Below are positions 22,650 to 36,314 of a stretch of DNA of 64,000 nt, one piece after another; the first letter of the stretch is position 1, and each line of letters starts with the position of its first letter. The position numbers and the translations under genes were made by a program. Source of the stretch: Nemophila menziesii (Eukaryota > Streptophyta > Magnoliopsida > Boraginales > Hydrophyllaceae); contig JARWIR010000008.1 in the NCBI GenBank assembly GCA_029959085.1, positions 21,004,001 to 21,068,000 on the forward strand. The letters are read 5' to 3'. The notes under the pieces are model-generated. The model did no database searches. It saw only the letters and a program-made list of their open reading frames with translations, and was not told where the DNA came from.

Positions 22650-25250
22650 GGCTGAGGGAACACGTCCAAAATCCTATATGATATTGTGAAAAATCTTCAA
22701 GAAACTGTTTCCATTCATTCCACCAATTTCGACAAAATTCATGAAACTGTAACCATTCATTCAACCAAATTCGATCAAATTTAGGTAACAATCACAAACC
22801 ACTTCAAAAATTTAACGGATTTTGTCACTAAAATTGCTTCTCTTGACAATAAACTTGAGAGCAAATTGGACCGCATATGCCGAAAGAAAAAACTGTTATT
22901 GGGCCTTCTGATTCGCCACAAGTCAATCCTGCTCCTATTGTTCCATTCCTCGCAATTCTACCACTAACTTCACCTGGATTCTCTAACCTGTCTCTAATGG
23001 TTGTCCATGCACGCCATATGCGTTTAGATTTTCCGCGTTTTGAAGGTATTGATCCATCTGGTTTGATTTTCAAGGCAAAATGTTTCTTTGATTACCATTA
23101 GATTTTCAGTGATCAACGTCTTATCATATCTTCGTTTCATATGGATGGTAAAGTGCTTTCTTGGTTACATTACATGAATTTACTACAGCCCTAGAAGGTC
23201 GATTTGGGCCTCCTGAATTTGAAAATTCACAAGGATCCTTGGCAAAATTAATGCAACACAGGTTTGTCGATGAATATCAAACACAATATGAAACCCCTTG
23301 CAAACTAGGCAATTGATGTCTCCTCATTTGTGATAATAAAATATACTCATGAGACATCATTTTAGGCTTATTTATTAGTTTATAGGTTGATTTTAGCTTA
23401 ATTTAGTGCACTTTCCTATTTTGGGTCTTGATTTGTAGAATTATTATTTTTAGAGCATATTGGGTTTAATTGTTTATTTAGTGTGAAGTTTTAAAGATAA
23501 TTATGGAGATTAATTAGAGTCCAAGTCAAAGACAACAACTTATGGAAAGAGATTTGCATGGAAATTGGAGATAAGGAAACAAAGGCTAAAAATATGGAAA
23601 AGGAAAAACTGCCTAAATCTGGGATTCTGCATACACGTCTGAAGATATGCGTTTTTACCTAAGAAATAGGCTGTTTTTAGTAATTTCCTTCTACATGGTC
23701 AAGATAATTCTGTTGCAATACTTTTGGTATCTTATGGAGCTCAATCCGACCAATAACGAAGAAGATACGCTCAAAACGGTCCAGCAGTGTTTATCTTACG
23801 AATTTGAGTTGGGCTAGGAGTCCATTACTTAGAGTTATCTCCAAGAAACGAATTAGGTCAACCTATACACTATAAATACAGCCTCTTAACACTCTTAAAT
23901 CATCCTTGGTGAAACCTTAAACCAAGAGAAAGCTTACAACACAAGAGAGAAGTCTTGGAGGAGCTGTCATCAACAATGTCTTCTTTTACCTTTAGATTTG
24001 TAATTTCTTTCTTTTCTTGCATGAAATAAATTTCTTTAGCTTGAGTTTTTATCATATATGTATGAACCCTAGTTTTGATTGACATCTATCTAATTTGGGA
24101 ATTTAATGTTTTAAATAGAATTATAGTTTTTATTCTTTGTTTATGTGTTTGGATTTATATTCTGTGTTCTTGTGGACGGCCGCCATATAGAATTACCATC
24201 TAGTAATTAGGTCACCATTGACAACGGTGTTTAATTGCATGTTTAGCACATAACGTCTAGTATTAGGTATGATCTAACAACCCAACCTAGCTAGATAATC
24301 ACTATGGTTTAGTTCTTGTGACTATTTACCAATTATAGGAAAAGTTTGCTTAGGAAGCCTTATTGACACCGATAAATCCTATTTTAAACTACTGATAGCG
24401 AATTGGGACCGATTAGGGAAATACTACATAATTCACCCTTACATGTTTAGAACGGCAAAACTAGTGGGGATTACATGCTAATAACTTAAGCTATATTCTC
24501 ATATCACTTCTCTTTCATATTTATTTTCTGTCTTTTAATTCTTAGTTTTAGTTTAGTTAATTACTTATCAATCCATCTTTATTAGTCTTTACTTTTACTT
24601 GCGTTTAGTTGTTCTATCTTTAATTTATTTGCACTTGGTATTTGCATAAGATTCTTCTAACCTTCGTAGTCTCTGCGGAACGAATCTAAATCTAAAACTT
24701 GCATACGATCTGTATACTTGCAGAACCGTGTAGTTCTAGGGTGTCTTTGCACTTTATTTATATCTTATTTTATCACACCCTAGGCCCCACCAGCAATTGG
24801 ATTGCCTTCGTCTTTTTTGGTCAGTTGCAGGATTAAAATCTGACCTTCGGGGAGAAGTCTTGGTTTTTTGTCCTATGTCACTTTCACATGCTATGGGTTT
24901 AGCACGCATATAAAAGTCAAAATTGATGGAACTAATGAAAGTCAATTCTCTTTGTGCTGGTTCCCATACTCCTTCCAACTAACCCAGTTCCTTCAAGATC
25001 AGAATCCACTCTGCCTTCTCCACAAGTGAAACACACTGCCCAATATAACATTTGTCATTTATCTTCGATTGAAATGAAAGACACAGAGAAAAAAGGTCTA
25101 TGTTGCAATTGAAATAAACAGTATGTGGTTGGGCATCGTTGTAAATCAAGGCTTCAATTGTTTGTCTTAAATTCACAAAGTGATAATAATTACTCTACTT
25201 CGATGGCTATAGATGTACCTCCAGATATATACTCTAATTATGTTTGTTTC
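22650..25250 (+). pseudogene. Ty3/gypsy gag pseudogene (split)
   Basis: Frames give MAEGTRPKSY at 22650, then RLDFPRFEGIDPSGLIFKAK (about 23020-23080) and, in other frames, SSFHMDGKVLSW, GRFGPPEFEN and VDEYQTQYET. After the insertion the translation continues HQQLDCL, AGLKSDLRGEVLVFCP and SLSHAMGLARI, then a zinc-knuckle region, GLCCN...GHRCKSRLQLFVLN, at about 25090-25175. This is the standard order of a plant gypsy Gag: capsid-like region then CCHC. Many frameshifts and stops make it non-functional. Confidence 0.75.
23310..24779 (+). mobile_element. Probable solo LTR inserted in the gypsy gag
   Basis: The gag translation breaks at 23310 and resumes at about 24780. CTAGG occurs at both edges (23305-23309 and 24780-24784) and fits a 5-bp target duplication. 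The insert starts near TGATGTCTCC, forms a short hairpin with GAGACATC, and carries a promoter-like ACTATAAATACAGC at about 23868 followed by a leader-like stretch. It has no coding capacity. These features fit a U3-R-U5 LTR. The termini are not textbook TG..CA next to the duplication, so the exact edges are uncertain. Its 3' part is related to the reverse complements of 46470-46990 and 50500-50900. Confidence 0.55.
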
Positions 25251-25283
25251 AAAGTTTATCAAGTTTGATACCTTCTGGAGGCA

Positions 25284-25478
25284 ATGATTAATATTTAGGC
25301 ATAATATTGTTATCATTATAGCTGTTGTAATAGCAGACTCTCAATAGATCTATAAGTAATTGATGTACTTGAACAAATTAGGCAATCAATCAATGAAGGT
25401 TCATTTTATTTTTGTCTTTAAAGTTTATGTCTTTCAATTCATTGTTTTATTTCGCTCTAAATTAGATTATTCATTACA
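25284..25478 (+). repeat. 3' LTR of the gypsy element
   Basis: It matches the left LTR from ATTAATATTTAGG through AGGCAATCAATCAATGAAG-like sequence to ATTCATTACA. It lacks the TA tract and the first bases. A purine-rich TCTGGAGGCAA precedes it as a possible polypurine tract. Confidence 0.7.
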
Positions 25479-25483
25479 GACGG

Positions 25484-26370
25484 CTGAGGATTTGCAGGAA
25501 AGAGGAGATAGAAAGAAGATAGACGAGAGAGAGAAGAAGAGAAAAGATAGGCTTCTTTTTTAGGTTTTAGTGTGAATGAATTACATAGAGTATATAATAT
25601 AGTATATATATATTGGGTTACTGGGGGATAAAAAATATAGGTATTTTTAATTTTTATTTAATTTTAATGATTAACCTCTATTGAAGGAAACTTAATATTA
25701 TAAGGGACTTGGGTCTTGAGAAGGAGTTTTCAAGATCTATTGAGAAATTATCTTTATTTATTTTCATAGCATATATTTGCATTTAACTAAATTTGCCTAT
25801 AATGTTATTGTATCAATTAGAGTCGATACTAACGGTACAATCACACCGAAGATCACCAGAAGGTGTTATATTAAAAACATCATCAAAGGAGAGGCATAAG
25901 CCCTCCTTCTTGCCATGAGATCTTCTATAGGTCTCAATACTCATAGTTGTTCCTTTTACACTGACAACCTTAGTCTGATTCAAGGTATCAATAACAAGGT
26001 CGACCTCCACTAAAGTCTCACACCAATTCAATTTGAAATTGGGATTTGCTTAGGCCGTTTCACACTTTGGAAAGTTGCATATATTAAGAGAAAGTTTATC
26101 TGCACCATTAACGCTCCTGCCAAATGTATCAGAAAGGATATCGACTTATCTAACTAGAGGGACATGTCTCTTATCAACTCTTATGATTTTCTTTTGCACC
26201 ATTGTAATATGTTCAACTATCCTGGTTAATATTTTCTTTTTTCGAGAAAAAAAACTAGTGTAATACATTTTATATATCCAATTATTTTTCATATAATTTG
26301 GCATTATTATTTTTCTATATAAACAAAAAAAGTCAAATCCAAATGAAATAACTCAAGACAAGCATATACA
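25484..26370. other. Intergenic, no gene recognised
   Basis: A 72-codon - strand frame (25813-26031) has no recognisable domain. The rest is AT-rich. Confidence 0.35.
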
Positions 26371-26715
26371 GGGAGGGGTTCGAACTTTGTACCTCTCATT
26401 TTACACCCGTTAGGAAGTGGATTCAAACTTTTTTTTAATACATGGGTGTCCGGGCCAGCTTTCATGCACCACAACTAATTCCATTAGAAATATACATGAC
26501 TCCCCATTCATATTCTCAGTTAATCAAAACTAGTTACCTATGTTCAGGGAGGGATTCAAACAATGTACCTCTTGCTTTACCCCCTTTAATGGTTGAAGAC
26601 ATATCAAGACTCTGGCCAGTTGAGCTAACCTAGCTGGTTGAGTGGATTCGAACTCTGTACCTCCCCTTTGAGTGCCGAAGAAATCGCAAGGGCCTGGCCA
26701 ATTGAGCCAACCCAT
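26371..26715 (-). mobile_element. tRNA-derived SINE heads, two to three tandem fragments
   Basis: Reverse-complemented, 26644-26713 has GGGTTGGCTCAATTGGCCA (A-box region) followed by AGAGTTCGAATCC (B box). The same pair recurs less exactly at 26550-26632, and a lone B-box-like TTCGAACCCC is at 26378. This is the split RNA polymerase III promoter of SINEs. Nested or tandem insertion is likely. Confidence 0.6.
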
Positions 26716-27097
26716 CTGGTTTTAAAACCACTTTTAGAAAAAATATCAAATATGTGATTTTTAAAAAAACCATTTAAAATGATTTTAATTGTGAAAACAT
26801 TTTTTGTATTTTTTAAAAATATTTTAATTTTAATTAAAAAAACGCTTTTAACTCTAAAGTAATCAATCCTAAGGCTCTGTTTGGTTTGTAAAAATATTTT
26901 CTTTCTTCGTTTTCAGAAAATATATAAAACGTCGATCATACGTTCTCAAATATAGCATCATTTTCATTTAATTTTCCAGAAAACTATTTTTATTTTCTCC
27001 AGCAAAACACGTTTTTATTAGTATTTTGAAAAATATAAAGAATAAAAACAGAAATACCAATTATTTTCATGAACCAAACCTATCCAAAGTGTGATAA
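26716..27097. other. Intergenic, no gene recognised
   Basis: AT-rich sequence; no feature seen. Confidence 0.35.
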
Positions 27098-27440
27098 TTT
27101 TTTTTCTACCAGGGAGGTCTATTAGACCAGAAAGTAAGGACTTCACATACAATGTAATCTAGACTTGTTGTATTCGGGGCACCGCCCAACCATAACAATC
27201 TCTAGCTAACAAATGCGAAAGTCCATCTGACGGATCTCTGTACAACATTAAACTCACCGAATTTAGCCGACCAATCTATACATTTATACGCCTCTCGAAA
27301 GACCCAAACAAACTCAAAGTGATCGTTAGACTTCAAAATATCCCGACGTGCTCCTACTATACCATTTGATAATATTTTGAAAAATAAGAAGGGATTAGTA
27401 CTATGTATTAAGCATTTCATTAATCCACCATTTTCGGACC
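27098..27440 (-). pseudogene. LINE 3' end remnant, RNase H-like domain
   Basis: The - strand frame reads DHFEFVWVFREAYKCIDWSAKFGEF followed by RSVRWTFAF, matching the C-terminal motif seen at 17655-18011 and 31907-32530. A T-run at about 27098-27105 may be the reverse of its poly(A) end. Confidence 0.6.
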
Positions 27441-27765
27441 GAAACAAAAAAGAAAAAGAAAGAGAAAGAAACAGTAGTCCACCGCTGGTTGACTCGATAA
27501 GTGTAATTTTAAATTATTTAATATTAACAGCTTTTATAGTGTTGAAAAAAGTAAAAGACTAACAAAATAATAAAATAATACAAAACACAAATCAAACCGT
27601 GGATAACTAATTCAAAAATTGCTTCTTCTCCAACATCTCTCTTTCTATTCTCTGCAAATTCTACTTTTAAATATTCCATTTATTAATTTAATTACTCATT
27701 ATTTTGCTTGAAATTACTTGTTTCAAAAGCCTTGAATCTTGTTTTTGAGAGCGGGAAAGAGAGAA

Positions 27766-30683
<2,918 letters not shown>

Positions 30684-31385
30684 ATCTTTACTTGAGAAGG
30701 GCAAGAAAGTCATTTCGCACATTGGTTTGAAATTCTCGGATGAGTATTATTTGAGCCTACATGATGAAATTTCAAGGGCTTGGTTATATGGGATATGGTA
30801 ATGTGTCATTTTTCTTGTTTTTTATGTCATACAAATTTACAGAAATCAGATGCTATTGTAAAGGTTGCACCATTTATTATTGTAATACAATCTTTATGTT
30901 TTAAATGTTTAAAAGATTATAACGCTTGGTTTCAAGGTGTAACTCTGTGGAATCAAATCTTATCTGAATTTTATGTTTTTTTTTTGTTTGTAAAAAGTCA
31001 TTGCTTTAAGCTTATCTTGTTTTATGCTGCAATGATTTTTGTGAAATATGTCTATACCATAATTTTATTAATTAACTCGTTTTCTGTAATTAGATTGATA
31101 GTTCTGAACCTTAAATCCCAAAACTTGCTTAATTCCCTTGAGTAGTAATCTCCTAGGAGATTAGATTCTAGAATTTTGTTGGTAAAACTCCAAGTGGTAG
31201 CGGCTCATAACATTGGACTAGAAGAAATTAAGGAGAAAAATAAAAGATTAATCTAAAAGTCCGTGCATAATCTATTAAAAGAAAAGCGAAAAGCGAAAAA
31301 TGCGATCTATTAAAAATATACGATCCATTAAAAGTTAGATTTTTTTGAAAAAAAAAGATGGATCTTATAGGAAATTATATTTGGA
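30684..31385. other. 3' flank of the kinesin gene
   Basis: AT-rich sequence, probably including the 3' untranslated region. An open + frame at 30780-31145 has no recognisable domain and is rich in hydrophobic residues from T-rich DNA, so I regard it as chance. Confidence 0.4.
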
Positions 31386-32530
31386 TTGTGGACTTTTAGT
31401 TTAGCAATATTTAAAACATTTAAAGTTCTACTATGGCGGATCATATGTGATAGCCTTCCTACTAGCACCTGTTTCAAGAGTGGTCAAGGTACAGTGGGCT
31501 GGTGCAAAAGTGTACAGGGACTAATGTGCAATATAGTGAAAGTACTAATCATGGAATTTCAGCATCTCCTGGTGCTGGTCTTGGGCGGCAGGGTACAGCC
31601 TCTGCAGGAGCCTTGGGAAGCCGCGATAGGCGGTTCGATCTTCTGTCACAGGTGAGTCAGCAGGTTGGGCCGGGAACATCTCAAGTGCAGATCAGAGGAG
31701 AACAGGCCCATCCGACAGCAGCTGCTACTGGTTTGACCGAGTTGGGGTTGGATAGCAATGGCTGGTGGTCTCGTATGTTGTCCGGGAAAGAGGTCATTAG
31801 TGGGATGGAGCGGCGTATTTGAGTAGCGGCTCTCGTTCGGACGATTTGGACGGATAGAAATGCAAAGGTATTTGATAGAGGAGCAAGGCTAAAATCCAAT
31901 TTCGAATTGGAGGCGGTTGTCAGGAATGCGGTGAGGGACTATGTTAGCGCTTGGAGGGTTGAGCGGGATGGAGGTTTGATTATTTCTTCACGTAGCGTCC
32001 TCGTTAAATGGGATAAACCGGAGGTCGGGGCCAAACTTAATATCAATGGATCATTTGATCATAGCACGAACTCTGCGGGTATTGGTGGTCTATTTCGTAA
32101 CAGCACAAGAGAGTATATAGGTGGTTTTGCGGGTGGTTCCATTGCGTTGTACACCATTCGAGGCGGAAGTTTTGCGCTCCATTTCGATCTACATTGGGCA
32201 GTAACTCGTGGGGAGACAAATTATCATCGAAACTGACTCGAATGAGTTGTATGCGCTAGTGAAGGGCTATGCAAACTCAAGGGGCTTTCCTAATGATATT
32301 TTACGTGAGTGCCCGGTGATTTTGGAGAATAATGCAGATTTTGAGATAGTGTGAAGCTTCCGCGAAGCATATAGTTGCGTAGATTGGATGGCTAAGCTTG
32401 GGTTACAGAATAAGGAGGGTCTAATCTTGTACACAGACCCACCAAATGAGTTATGCCGACACCTAACATGTGACCGTTACGATTGGGCGGTGCGTAAATT
32501 AATCTTAGATTATTAATATTTTTTTCTAGA
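31386..32530 (+). pseudogene. LINE 3' end remnant: zf-RVT-like and RNase H-like regions
   Basis: 31420-31460 translates to LLWRIICDSLPT, typical of the zinc-binding region after LINE reverse transcriptase. 31840-31880 gives TIWTDRNAKVFDRG. The RNase H-like part follows: KWDKPEVGAKLNINGSFDH, then AGIGGLFRNSTREYIGGFAG, then in a shifted frame ETDSNELYALVKGYANSRGF and SFREAYSCVDWMAKLG. Stop codons and frameshifts break it near 31820, 32236 and 32353. It is the longest of several related fragments in the window. Confidence 0.75.
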
Positions 32531-34077
32531 AGATCTTTCATGGTCGCTTTGACCTCTTGGGTAACAAAAAGAAAAACACATTTAAACTTAATACATGGAT
32601 ATAGTTAAAATATATATAAATGTGATTTTGCAAAATTATAGAATTTTTAAAAATTCTAACATTCTAAAATTCTAATACAAATGGACATATCTTATACGAT
32701 GGGTAGCCTGAACACTAGATATTTCACTTTCTATCGCCTAGGAAGTAAGTTAAAACATAAACCATTACACATGAATTTACAAAATCCAATCAGAAAAGGT
32801 ATTTGGAATTCCTTTTTTGTTGAAAGTAAATTTATATATTGTAAAATAAGAAATTATAGCCAAAGATGATTGGTTCTAGGTCTAACCATTTTTAGAGGTA
32901 TTTAGTTTCTAAGATTCATAAACTACTCACAATACTTAAAACATCTTCAACCTAATTATCTCATTACTAGTCCAACTAGAAGATAGTATAAATACCAAAA
33001 CACCTCTCTCTCCCCTTTACTAACAGTGAAAAATAAAAAACCAACCTCCATTAGGTATCGGGTCCCTCTACTCTATTGACTATTGGGTTAAGGAGAGTTC
33101 TTACTGTTATCTCCAGTGATTTATTTTGATTCAGAAAGCAAAAATGGAGGAAAAAACAAAAATGCAGAAATGACAGAAATGAAAATTAACAGAAAACCTG
33201 TTACTGATCGAGGCTAGGATTGGATCCTATGTCTTTAAGGTTTATTAGCCACGCACTGGTGTCTTTCGTTTTGTAATGGCTTCAACCTCCAGGATACAAC
33301 GATCAACACTGCAAATATCAGACACTTGAAAATCTGCAGAACTTCGAACTTTAAATGGCGTTTAATCTCTCTCTTTTATGATATTTGTTTGTAAAAAAAA
33401 TATTGAATGATGAAAATGATTTTTGGCCAAGTATTTATAGGTGTAGAAGCACTTGTTTAAAACTGACCTGCAACGTTTCAGACATAGGAGATGACGTTTG
33501 AGGAAGAAGACAGAAGATTTTTAAGAATTAGAACGTTAAAGACATAACGTTTTAATTTTACAGAATATAGTCCAGCCAAGCCCAAGCCCAGGCCCAAAAG
33601 CTGGTGCCCCCAAAGGCCCAATCCTTAAGTGCTAAGCTAAGTGACTATTATTTCCTTACTTTTCCAAAACTCTTCATATACCTCACATTTGACACTCAAT
33701 TTCTCATTCACCTTCCATTTGTTTTACACAAGTGAATATATGAAATTCATTACCAGAGTAAGACGAACAACATTTGTCTTTGTCCTGACCTATAAAGAGG
33801 TCCATGTCCCACTTAAAAATTGAGCTAAAGTGAGCAGTTTCACTTGGGTAAAGTCCCAAATGATAACACTTACTTGGCCTTGTCTCTTTTGGCTAATGCT
33901 CAGTGAGGTCTACCGAGCCCCAGCACAGGGGCTTAAGCAAACACTTATATTATATCTAGTCATCAATTGGAAGCGGGCAAGATGGTGATGATTTGCAATT
34001 AGTCTAAACCTTCGACTCACGACTTATTGCTACCCGCCACCACTCTTTCTTTTCTGTTGGATTTCTTGCTCTTCTAA
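32531..34077. other. Intergenic, no gene recognised
   Basis: No gene is recognised. GC content rises near 33540-33620 and 33880-33960 but no domain or repeat is identified. Confidence 0.35.
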
Positions 34078-34119
34078 ATGAAAAGGTTAATGCTCAAGCA
34101 TGCTCTCCTCATCCCTCTT

Positions 34120-35395
34120 TCACCTTCCCATCGCAACTCCCCTGCTCAAGAAATCCACATCTCTCATCTGTCACCAACCCACCACCACTGCCTTCCCTCA
34201 CCAATCAGATCTCATATTCACACCGATCCACCTTTGCAGCCCCTCTTCATCACCATCACCATTATCACCACCACCTTCATCACTATCACCTTCATTGCCA
34301 TCAACATCATCACCACTTAGATCTCACCTTCCCACTGATGGCGTTTTCCTCCTCACGAACACCGACGCCACCACCATATCCTGCTCACCATCTCTTCACC
34401 ACCACCATCTCCACCAAGCCGCACTCCTCCACCTTCAAACCTCGCACCAAGCCGCTCTTCTCCACCATCGTACCATTGAACAAGCTGCTCTCCTCCAACA
34501 AAAGAAAAACTGGAGGCGTCCAGGTCCATTCTCCACCACTAAAAGCCCGATCTCACAAGGCCAATGAAGGCCAATAACACCGCTTACGTTTGTGGACCAT
34601 TCACCACGATTCAGATCTACTCCACCAACAAACCGCCACCTCTCTGGAGCAAGAGAAAACCGCCACCGTGTGGACTTCACACCAAGCCGCAATCCTCACC
34701 TCCTAACCTCGCACCAGACACTCTCCACCATGTGAAGAGATCTATTTTTGATTTTTTTGTTCCAGCGAGCGTGAAGGGATCACATTTTGTTTTTTTGTTC
34801 AATTGCAAAAAAAGGGCAAGGGATTTCTTTTTTCCTTTTTTGGGGCCATGGGTACAACCCTGTGGAGATGAAGATTGGGTCTGGGTACAACCCACTGTGC
34901 CTTCCTTTTGTTGTTTGTTCCAATAATTCCAGTGTGAAGAGATTTGTTTTTGTTATTTGTTCCAAACATGCAAGTGTAAAGAGATTCTATCTGATTTTTC
35001 TTGTTTAGATCCATTGGTGTGCATAGATTAATTTTTTGTTTTTGTTCCTGATGGGTACAACCCAAGAACAATTGTACAAAGTGGTTTGTGTTTGTTATTC
35101 AACCATGGGTATTGCTGGAGATGGTCTAATTGGATCAGTACCCATATAGCAATTTTTGAGATGGGTCCGTACCCATCTAGATATGGTCTCAATGGATCTG
35201 TACCCATCGAGCTAATGGTCGAGATGGGTCCGTACCCACTTGGTCTTTTACATGTACAACTAACCTATGCATTACTTAATAAGATTTAAAAAATGGCTTA
35301 ATAAAAATGTAATAATGACATGTATCCGTACCCATCATTCTTTAATTTACGAAAATGTTGTGAACGTCAATGGGTCCGTACCCATCGAAAAATCT
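34120..35395 (+). repeat. Dispersed repeat with GGGTCCGTACCCA and GGGTACAACCC motifs, copy 2
   Basis: Same series as 19500-20290. It has C-rich CTCACC/CACCACC stretches (34120-34720), GTGAAGAGAT-TTTTTGTT units (34733-35040) and ATGGGTACAACCC units at 34848, 34890 and 35049. GATGGGTCCGTACCCA units lie from 35160, ending CACTTGGTCTTTTACATG. A further GGGTCCGTACCCAT sits at 35371. The long proline/serine-rich frames here come from C-rich sequence and show no domain. Confidence 0.65.
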
Positions 35396-35580
35396 ACCCA
35401 CTTTTCACTTTAGGGCAAGAGAGGGGTATAAAATTAAAAATTCGAACAAGAATATTACAATTGGGACTTTAGTAGAATTATTTTTTAGTTGAGATTTAAA
35501 ACATAATGTTGGGGTTTTATAGGCCTCAAAATGTATTTTTCTCTTATTTTAATGACTCGCTCATCAACACCGATGAAAAA

Positions 35581-35757
35581 GAGTAATGATATATACCATC
35601 CAAAATCATACGACCCAATTACTACCCATGACGTGGCGTGAATTGGTTGGCAATAAATCGTTAATCAGATCAAGAAAATAAATAGATTAACTATTTATAG
35701 CTAATCAATTTACGCCACGTCATGAATGGTATACTTAGGTGGTATATATCTTTACTC
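35581..35757. mobile_element. MITE with 9-bp target duplication, GAGTAATGATAT family
   Basis: The ends are GAGTAATGATATATACCA and, reverse-complemented, GAGTAAAGATATATACCAC. The flanks GATGAAAAA (35572-35580) and GATTAATAA (35758-35766) agree at 7 of 9 positions. An inner inverted pair, CATGACGTGGCG and CGCCACGTCATG, strengthens the fold. It is an older relative of 48020-48212. Confidence 0.7.
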
Positions 35758-36314
35758 GATTAATAAAACACAACATACAATTAAAAAAAACCATGATAAA
35801 ATAAAAAATATAACAACCTCAAAAAGAAACACCTCCCCATAAAGCACCAATAACGATATTGTCACGTAAGTGGTAAACTGAGATTGTCGAATAATGCTTA
35901 TTCTTAAGAAAGATTAAGGTGTCGTTTGATTTTTTAAGTGATAAATACTTAATGCTGAATTACAGCTGAATAAAATTTATTATGTTAAGAGGCAATGTCT
36001 GGATAAATCAGATTTTGTTTGAAATCTTAATAGAACAGACCCGTTAAGAGGTATTCAAATCTGAATTGGTAAGAGAAAACAAACCGTTTTATTGATCCAA
36101 TGTTTTAATGAATCAATTAAAAACTCATTAAGTGCAAACAAACACTCCGAGCTCTAATGCTGATTTATGGGAAAAATAGAATATTATTTATCGTCTATCA
36201 TGGATATCAACTGCAAGATCTATAGTGACTCAAAGCGATATTAATAAAACAAAATCTGGAAAGGTTAAAAGAGAACACAACACCAACATAAATACACTAG
36301 CACCACCGTCCACC
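35758..36314. other. Intergenic, no gene recognised
   Basis: AT-rich sequence; no feature seen apart from target duplications at either edge. Confidence 0.35.

Larger units (their letters stand above)
22306..25478 (+). mobile_element. Decayed Ty3/gypsy LTR retrotransposon
   Basis: The left LTR (22306-22612) and right LTR (about 25284-25478) share ATTAATATTTAGG at the start and CTAAATTAGATTATTCATTACA at the end. A primer-binding-like TTGGTGCTTTCATTG lies at 22615. The flanks GACAG (22301-22305) and GACGG (25479-25483) look like a 5-bp target duplication with one change. The inside keeps only gag; protease, reverse transcriptase and integrase are absent. The gag is split by a later insertion at 23310-24779. 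Confidence 0.75.

Noticed and set aside
25813..26031. 72-codon - strand frame as a gene
   Set aside because: No domain, splice context or repeat match was recognised. Insufficient support.
26371..26715. Possible tRNA genes on the - strand
   Set aside because: A-box and B-box are present, but there is no cloverleaf with acceptor stem and the copies are tandem and diverged, so SINE heads fit better.
30780..31145. 121-codon frame downstream of the kinesin gene
   Set aside because: Phenylalanine/leucine-rich from T-rich DNA, located in the probable 3' untranslated region, with no conserved motif.
34078..34926. Proline/serine-rich frames up to 155 codons in C-rich DNA
   Set aside because: They overlap in several frames, have no domain, and sit inside a dispersed repeat also found at 19500-20290.
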